From Parelaphostrongylus tenuis (taxonomy: Eukaryota > Nematoda > Chromadorea > Rhabditida > Metastrongylidae), in contig JAHQIW010000608.1 of NCBI GenBank assembly GCA_019055375.1, forward strand, positions 1-64,000: a stretch of DNA of 64,000 bases. The letters are read 5' to 3'. The position numbers were made by a program, and so were the translations under genes. Shown here piece after piece: positions 61,901 through 64,000 of this stretch. Each line of letters starts with the position of its first letter. Within the stretch, counting starts at the first letter, position 1. The notes under the pieces are model-generated. The model had not been told where the DNA came from and did no database searches. It saw nothing but the letters and a program-made list of their open reading frames with translations.

Positions 61901-63461
61901 ATTTACAAGTAAGTATTCGATAGCATAAGTTTCCACAATTTTCAACACTATGTTCTCATTTTCCGGGAAAATCGTTTCACTACAGTGCAGCAAAGAAAAT
62001 AAGATCGCCCTCCACATACGCGGGCACTTGTTTTTCGGCTAGTGTGTGGGCTGGATGTTAGGTAGCGTAGATTTGAAACGGATTTCCGTAATCGACCAAT
62101 CGATCGCGCTTTCCGTGATCGACCAATATTGGACGACTCATACGTGAAGTGCAAATTTTGAATATAATTGAAAATTTTTCTGCTCTTTGGCACAAACTTC
62201 AGATAAAACATATGGCTCTGATACTAGAAGATTTCATTTATGCGTTCATGTGCTTTTCGTGCTTTCGGAGAAGTAATGATGCGGAACTATTGAGTTGGCG
62301 TAAGAGACATTTTTATTTCAATTGCAGTGATGTTATAAAAGGCTTTTTCTCGGAATAAGAGCATGTCGCGGAGTAGCCAAAGATTCAAGCTGTTGATTGA
62401 TTATCCACTCTCACATTTCTTGCCCCGCGAAAAAGGTCGTTTCTTCATTTGTTCCTCGATAGCAGAAAAGTACCAGTAATTTTTCAGGAGTGGTTGCACT
62501 TTTGTCTCAATTCAGGTATCGAAAACTAGAAGAAGAGCGTCTCAACGATCTATGTGAAAATCCCGTTCGTAACTTTGAAGAAAAGAATTACTAAGGTATA
62601 AAAAGACGCATGCATGAAGTAAAGCATCAACCTATGCTATTTTCACTAATTTTTTTTCCTTCGTGGGAAGGTTCCAACTCATTTTACTGGATTACTGCTA
62701 GCTTATAACTTAATGTTTTGAAAGGTGTCCCAGTCAATCGATCTTCTGTGTTCAGTAAGGTTTTTTCTGTCGAAGACAAACATATCATTACCTTCCTAGG
62801 TGTTCATCATACTCGGTTATTGTTACAGACCAGAAGAGGAATGATGCTTTTTAACAAGGTGTCTTACAGCGCTTCGACAATTTTTGTTATAGAAAATCTT
62901 TAGTTGAGCTTCTGATTGAGAATGCTGCAATGTTTTCACAACTTGGATCGTCATGTCATACACTTGTGCTCCACACCTCGACACAACGTGCCGATAACCT
63001 ATTGAGAGCGTTCAAGTTATCGTTCTCGACCTTCGTCAAAAGTATAGCCCATACGAAAAGACATTTTATATCTAGAAAAACAAAGCCTATTTTCTGTAAT
63101 ACTTATATGTTGGAGCATAGGTGCAGGAATCTCGTTCAAACCATTGTAGTTGAAATTAAGTGTTCCATTTAGCTGACGTTTTAACAATTTTTGTGTTCCT
63201 GTGTGAATAAAAATCAGGAACTTTTAGATTTTATGTAGTTCTGAGAAAGCACTCCAATTTTTCTCTATACTAGGCCACTTGGTAATGTTGCCGCTTCCGC
63301 TCAAATAAGTTCTTCAAGTTCCCATAACGCATATAAATAAATATATATCCGACGATTCTTCAAACAGTTCTTAACTCGAATTTCAGAGCACCAGTTCGAG
63401 TTTTCGTTCACTGCAGAGTGCAACCACGGCCGACATCAAGTTCTCAGTAGATTCGGAAAGG
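40846..63461 (+). CDS. Receptor-type guanylyl cyclase, ectodomain and TM (16 exons, 3' part beyond window)
   Basis: Join 40846-40902, 43265-43338, 44539-44653, 47941-48058, 48507-48639, 55164-55284, 55650-55761, 55843-55965, 57843-57922, 58024-58128, 59584-59716, 60465-60601, 60801-60886, 61474-61578, 62516-62564 and 63387-63461. Every junction is in frame, giving 541 residues and open at the end. Order: signal peptide (1 to about 18); ANF-receptor-like ligand-binding region (about 30-450) with FIGWKQTAGAVGVAWD, VVLGPACSS, YQWSEVAVIYY and MREPPYNC; a Cys-containing stalk; one TM helix (about 476-499); and a juxtamembrane EEERLN. These are hallmarks of nematode gcy receptors, which make cGMP after ligand or stimulus sensing, often in sensory cilia. 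The kinase-homology and cyclase domains would follow after 64000. Which gcy this is cannot be told. Confidence 0.93.
40903..43264. other. rGC intron 1
   Basis: Contains a two-fold tandem repeat of about 25 bp (agtcacattg.tgcgcaatt) at about 41355-41405 and a diverged fold-back arm near 42380-42600. No exon was recognised. Confidence 0.5.
42380..42600. mobile_element. Fold-back family, degenerate arm
   Basis: tttcaagcctttcataagat resembles the equivalent segment at about 38706-38730. Identity is otherwise low. Confidence 0.45.
43265..43338 (+). CDS. rGC exon 2 (tentative)
   Basis: Acceptor gagacag; the predicted donor GT|gttgaa is poor. It encodes ARIFVHVGFGAAGLHVDQWS, resembling the first beta-strand (…VG…) of the ligand-binding fold. 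Phase 0 in and phase 2 out link exon 1 to exon 3. This is the least certain exon of the set. Confidence 0.5.
43425..43490. mobile_element. Fold-back family, short right-arm remnant
   Basis: gcccataacagaccacatga followed by ggcccaaaaataattg matches the inverse of the standard left arm. Confidence 0.6.
44050..44329 (+). mobile_element. tRNA-derived SINE, copy 1
   Basis: Has an A-box-like tatcgcacagtggttagagg at 44061-44080 and a B-box-like agttggttcggcgct near 44099. It ends in the family tail atcaacgccgagagctttat and a T-run. Lies in rGC intron 2. Confidence 0.7.
44539..44653 (+). CDS. rGC exon 3 (GWKQTAGAV)
   Basis: Acceptor cattccag. It encodes FIGWKQTAGAVGVAWDKI and DGILPEQD, the typical first helix and LLP turn of natriuretic-peptide-type and gcy ectodomains. 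The donor is GAT|gtgttg (44654), which keeps the frame. The better-looking AA|gtgtgt at 44662 would not. Confidence 0.87.
46823..46980 (-). mobile_element. Short inverted-repeat element with tRNA-like sequence
   Basis: aatgatgttgagtgatgt at the left is repeated inverted at the right (acatcactcagcatcatt; 17 of 18). The reverse strand has an A-box-like tagcgcagaaagag and a B-box-like ggttggatcc inside a hairpin gcgggttggatccgtcccgc. Probably a SINE or Pol III-derived MITE. Confidence 0.5.
47361..47643 (+). mobile_element. tRNA-derived SINE, copy 2
   Basis: A-box-like atggcgcagtgataagaggt at 47371-47390. The tail gtggcgcattcctcat...gatcggcaccaagagcttta plus a T-run aligns with the tails of copies at 44329 and 61265. 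Confidence 0.7.
47941..48058 (+). CDS. rGC exon 4 (GPACSS)
   Basis: Acceptor attcaag, donor T|gtaagt. It encodes NAFSLSWALTDCDKSLDAG and FDVVLGPACSS, the conserved DVVIGP.CS loop of receptor guanylyl cyclases. A second possible acceptor at 47928 would add four in-frame residues. Confidence 0.93.
48507..48639 (+). CDS. rGC exon 5
   Basis: Acceptor ttttag, donor AG|gttggt. It encodes AAIVSGTVAKSFDFPMVIWA and DDYPTVMASTWSAE, matching the region where these receptors read PMVIW...FPTV. The following intron (48640-55163) is packed with retrotransposon. Confidence 0.93.
48830..50790 (-). mobile_element. Decayed RTE LINE copy, minus strand, split by another element
   Basis: Minus-strand reading: RT domain at 50790-50430 (AVIEALDSQGTSTQWI, NNMGVEIVGRQLHH), C-terminal region at 49530-49190 (FVRNGLVSNSPFTSGGISEC, NRAAWEEF) and 3' end at about 49000-48830. 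The order is broken by the inverted-repeat element at 49547-50313. Located in rGC intron 5. Confidence 0.85.
49547..50313. mobile_element. Non-autonomous DNA element with about 120-bp inverted repeats
   Basis: Left arm about 49549-49672 and right arm about 50197-50313 are inverted copies (cttgtttttggcgctgtaa against ttacagcgccaaaaacaag, both at the inner ends). It has no transposase ORF and interrupts the minus-strand RTE copy. A smaller symmetrical segment around ctatataggcgcc (49970-50105) lies inside. Confidence 0.82.
51110..51424 (+). mobile_element. RTE LINE 3' fragment (5'-truncated)
   Basis: The reading YTGRPPTQCSDFFTKS, EEKYDAQR and HWASLARDRK is the C-terminal end of the RTE polyprotein. 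A fold-back arm begins right after. Confidence 0.88.
51420..51660. mobile_element. Fold-back family, left arm and interior
   Basis: cacgtcatgtggtctgttat, acagcccgatacacgtgttt and gccgtcaagtgaaa match the family in order. The right arm is missing. Confidence 0.8.
51740..54085 (+). mobile_element. RTE-type LINE, longest copy (pseudogenic)
   Basis: It begins inside the apurinic endonuclease domain (CVAYAPTSGYDEDGVEALYM, FKIIVGDLNAKI), continues through a SDH-type motif (GPDHRLVYVKF), the linker, the RT domain (AAFRKGFSTVDHIHTVTRLI, GDTVSPKLF across a frame shift, then FADDIVFIAPSIS) and the C-terminal region (EIKWAGHVMRFNDN). Multiple frame shifts and stops make it non-autonomous. It lies in sense in rGC intron 5. 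Confidence 0.93.
54095..54585. mobile_element. Fold-back family, full-length copy with interior
   Basis: Left arm from about 54095 (tactaagatcatgctaaaat ... gcccgatacacgtgttcgac) and right arm about 54460-54585 (accaaatgacaagttggctc ... cagaccacgctcaaaatc). Directly abuts the 3' end of the RTE copy. Confidence 0.8.
54830..54965. mobile_element. Fold-back family, left arm
   Basis: gccaacatgtcatgtggtct, gctcgatacacgtatttcgg and agcctcgtcagtctagcagg in family order. Confidence 0.8.
55164..55284 (+). CDS. rGC exon 6 (ERYQWSEVAVIYY)
   Basis: Acceptor tttttag, donor GAG|gtgcgt. It encodes ARALTLLFERYQWSEVAVIY and a Cys-containing loop, a classic ligand-binding block (F.W..VA.IY). The junction AG+T with exon 5 gives Ser. 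Confidence 0.95.
55650..55761 (+). CDS. rGC exon 7
   Basis: Acceptor cctttag, weak donor A|gtcggt. It encodes a segment with possible N-glycosylation sites (NMT, NLT) and TTFGDILNFIRKASR. The phase fits both neighbours; the donor was chosen by frame. Confidence 0.85.
55843..55965 (+). CDS. rGC exon 8 (IIVVCLE)
   Basis: Acceptor cttttcag, donor G|gtacgt. It encodes VIVVCLESNEMRRNLMISIA and TNDYVWLMIE, the strand-helix-strand unit (RIVV.C......R..M..A...G....YVW) of this receptor family. Confidence 0.95.
56405..56570 (+). pseudogene. Mariner transposase N-terminal fragment
   Basis: Across frame shifts: HAAK, then GDGVVAERTARKW, then an SGRPQEA block, as in the helix-turn-helix half of mariner transposases. 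Too short and broken to be active. Confidence 0.6.
57193..57669. mobile_element. Inverted-repeat element of about 475 bp
   Basis: Termini of about 45-50 bp are inverted repeats (aagactggtttttgaa at the left, ttcaaaaaaccagtctt at the right, continuing to agcgctg and cagcgct). The interior is non-coding. Superfamily uncertain. Confidence 0.8.
57843..57922 (+). CDS. rGC exon 9
   Basis: Acceptor aacatcag, donor GTG|gtgact. It encodes GDVWKDTKPIPDGKDALALR and AARKFFV, corresponding to the W.D....D..A..A....L segment. Confidence 0.92.
58024..58128 (+). CDS. rGC exon 10 (MREPPYNC)
   Basis: Acceptor aacacag, donor CCC|gtatgt; in frame both sides. It encodes FVADVEAKMREPPYNCTDC, whose KMR.PPF.C signature is highly characteristic of nematode gcy proteins. 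Confidence 0.95.
58522..58911. mobile_element. Fold-back element with 12-bp flanking direct repeat
   Basis: Arms at about 58530-58605 and 58760-58911 are inverted repeats of the fold-back family. TATAATCTAGCC flanks both sides (58510-58521 and 58912-58923). The left arm lacks roughly its outermost 55 bases, which the right arm keeps. Confidence 0.9.
59584..59716 (+). CDS. rGC exon 11
   Basis: Acceptor taaacag, donor G|gtaaat. It encodes ADAMMLYAVALNRSLA and NLTGSELANFSTGQFEG, matching the DA..LYA.ALN...G block. It continues directly into FSG of exon 12. Confidence 0.96.
59717..60464. other. rGC intron 11
   Basis: AT-rich intron; nothing recognised. Confidence 0.5.
60465..60601 (+). CDS. rGC exon 12 (FSGTVIIN)
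   Basis: Acceptor ctctcag, donor CAG|gtattt. It encodes FSGTVIINENSTRDPVFLVY, equivalent to F.G..G.V.I...G.R...F.L in ANF-receptor domains. Confidence 0.95.
60801..60886 (+). CDS. rGC exon 13
   Basis: Acceptor acttag, donor GG|gtctgt. It encodes PPSVMWASHGGSPPQNRPPC, the I.W.......P...P.CGF membrane-proximal segment. It is in frame with exons 12 and 14. Confidence 0.9.
61140..61290 (+). mobile_element. tRNA-derived SINE, copy 3 (5'-truncated)
   Basis: Aligns with copy 1 from ggttgaa onward and ends gaatgcatggcgcatccctc ... gatcaacgccgaaggcct. The Pol III boxes are missing. Lies in rGC intron 13. Confidence 0.65.
61474..61578 (+). CDS. rGC exon 14, transmembrane helix
   Basis: Acceptor ttcttgag, donor AG|gtctcc. 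It encodes CPPSFVEKYLA and then an uninterrupted hydrophobic stretch (ITLVAVIVPISLLIVAFLIL) ended by Arg, the single TM helix. Confidence 0.95.
61974..62390 (+). repeat. Dispersed repeat, copy B
   Basis: Same order of blocks as 28913-29310: cacatacgcggg, then tatgcgttcatgtgcttttcg, then gaagtaat, then tagccaaagattcaag. Lies in rGC intron 14. Confidence 0.6.
62516..62564 (+). CDS. rGC exon 15, juxtamembrane
   Basis: Acceptor aattcag. It encodes YRKLEEERLNDLCENP, matching the R...LEEERLN.LW juxtamembrane motif of gcy receptors. The donor CCC|gttcgt keeps frame with exon 16 but gives Cys where Trp is usual. The alternative donor T|gtgaaa (62554) would need an exon starting GG, which was not found. 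Confidence 0.85.
62565..63386. other. rGC intron 15
   Basis: Searched for an exon starting GG (to complete the usual Trp) and ending in phase 0; none was found. Confidence 0.5.
63387..63461 (+). CDS. rGC exon 16, start of intracellular region
   Basis: Acceptor atttcag, donor AGG|gttcgt. It encodes SSSFRSLQSATTADIKFSVD, resembling the Ser-rich SMRSLQS linker before the kinase-homology domain. It is the last exon in the window. Confidence 0.8.
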
Positions 63462-64000
63462 GTTCGTTCAATTGCTACATTAGCCTGTACTGAGCTTTAG
63501 CCCGCTTTAGTGGTTTCAACTCACTGATCTCTGTCACTTCAGAGCGTTTCCCTTGATTCATGGATCTGATGTTCTGCTTATAGTATATGTTTTTGTCGTT
63601 ATTTCGGAATATAAACTTGGTACGAGTGAATAGTTCACATTGACAGGATTTTTATGAGTTATACTCGAATAATATTGCATTGCGTTCGGTGCTTAAACTC
63701 ATTACCACCGCTTTCAGCTTGAATTTTCTAAGCTTACTGGCACATTTTGATGATTACACAGATATCAGATCGCTGCAATTTGTGAAGAAGTAGGAAGGCG
63801 TGAGATGCAGAATGGTCATGTGCAAGATAAGCACCGAAACATTGACAAAAAACGCTCGAGATACCTGAACTGGTTATAGAAAGGAGACTGCCGAACTTCC
63901 AAGCAATGCGAATGAGTTTAGATCATGAGGCGTCATCGCCTTCTACCAGCTCGACGAAGACTTGTAGTGGCAAGGAAGCACACCGTAAAGCCACCGCTTA
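63462..64000. other. rGC intron 16, open at window end
   Basis: No kinase-homology-domain coding was recognised before the window edge. Confidence 0.5.

Noticed and set aside
1..64000. tRNA, rRNA, spliced-leader or CRISPR loci
   Set aside because: No cloverleaf with full acceptor stem, no rRNA-like stretch, no SL-like sequence and no regular spaced repeat was seen; the tRNA-like boxes found belong to SINE-type repeats.

Overview
The window looks like nematode nuclear DNA. It is about 60% AT, with short protein-coding exons bounded by nematode-style TTTCAG acceptors and GTAAG/GTGAG donors, long introns, and many decayed transposons. The two genes, the RTE-type LINE family and the mariner elements would all fit a clade V strongylid such as a hookworm. 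That placement is inference from recall of protein families, not from a search.

Two genuine multi-exon genes were assembled by hand, both on the + strand, by matching splice phase from exon to exon. Gene 1 (about 3638-33137, 5' end beyond the left edge) is the OXR1/NCOA7-type TLDc-domain gene, C. elegans lmd-3. Eleven exons join in one frame and encode 441 residues, ending in a complete TLDc domain. Gene 2 (about 40846-63461, continuing past the right edge) is a receptor-type guanylyl cyclase. Sixteen exons encode a signal peptide, the ligand-binding ectodomain, one transmembrane helix and the juxtamembrane segment. Its kinase-homology and cyclase domains lie outside the window. The two genes are convergent in neither sense nor operonic; about 7.7 kb of repeats separates them.

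The 17.5-kb intron of gene 1 (13647-31171) holds two unexplained same-strand ORFs with splice-like borders (23713-24025 and 27654-28293). It also holds a decayed RTE copy, a mariner pseudogene and a 390-bp TA-rich tract. The ORFs may be alternative exons or a nested gene.

Transposons: six fragments of one RTE-type non-LTR retrotransposon (the fullest at 51740-54085); two internally deleted mariner elements (37108-37665 and 37807-38357) lying inverted inside a single RTE copy; two mariner transposase pseudogenes; a MADE1-like mariner MITE; a family of large palindromic fold-back elements with at least eleven full or partial copies; two other inverted-repeat elements; and a tRNA-derived SINE family of about three copies. 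The most unusual signals are a fold-back element flanked by a 12-bp direct repeat and truncated on one arm, which looks like target-primed reverse transcription of a palindromic element, and the possible alternative exons of the TLDc gene. No CRISPR array, rRNA or intact tRNA gene was seen.
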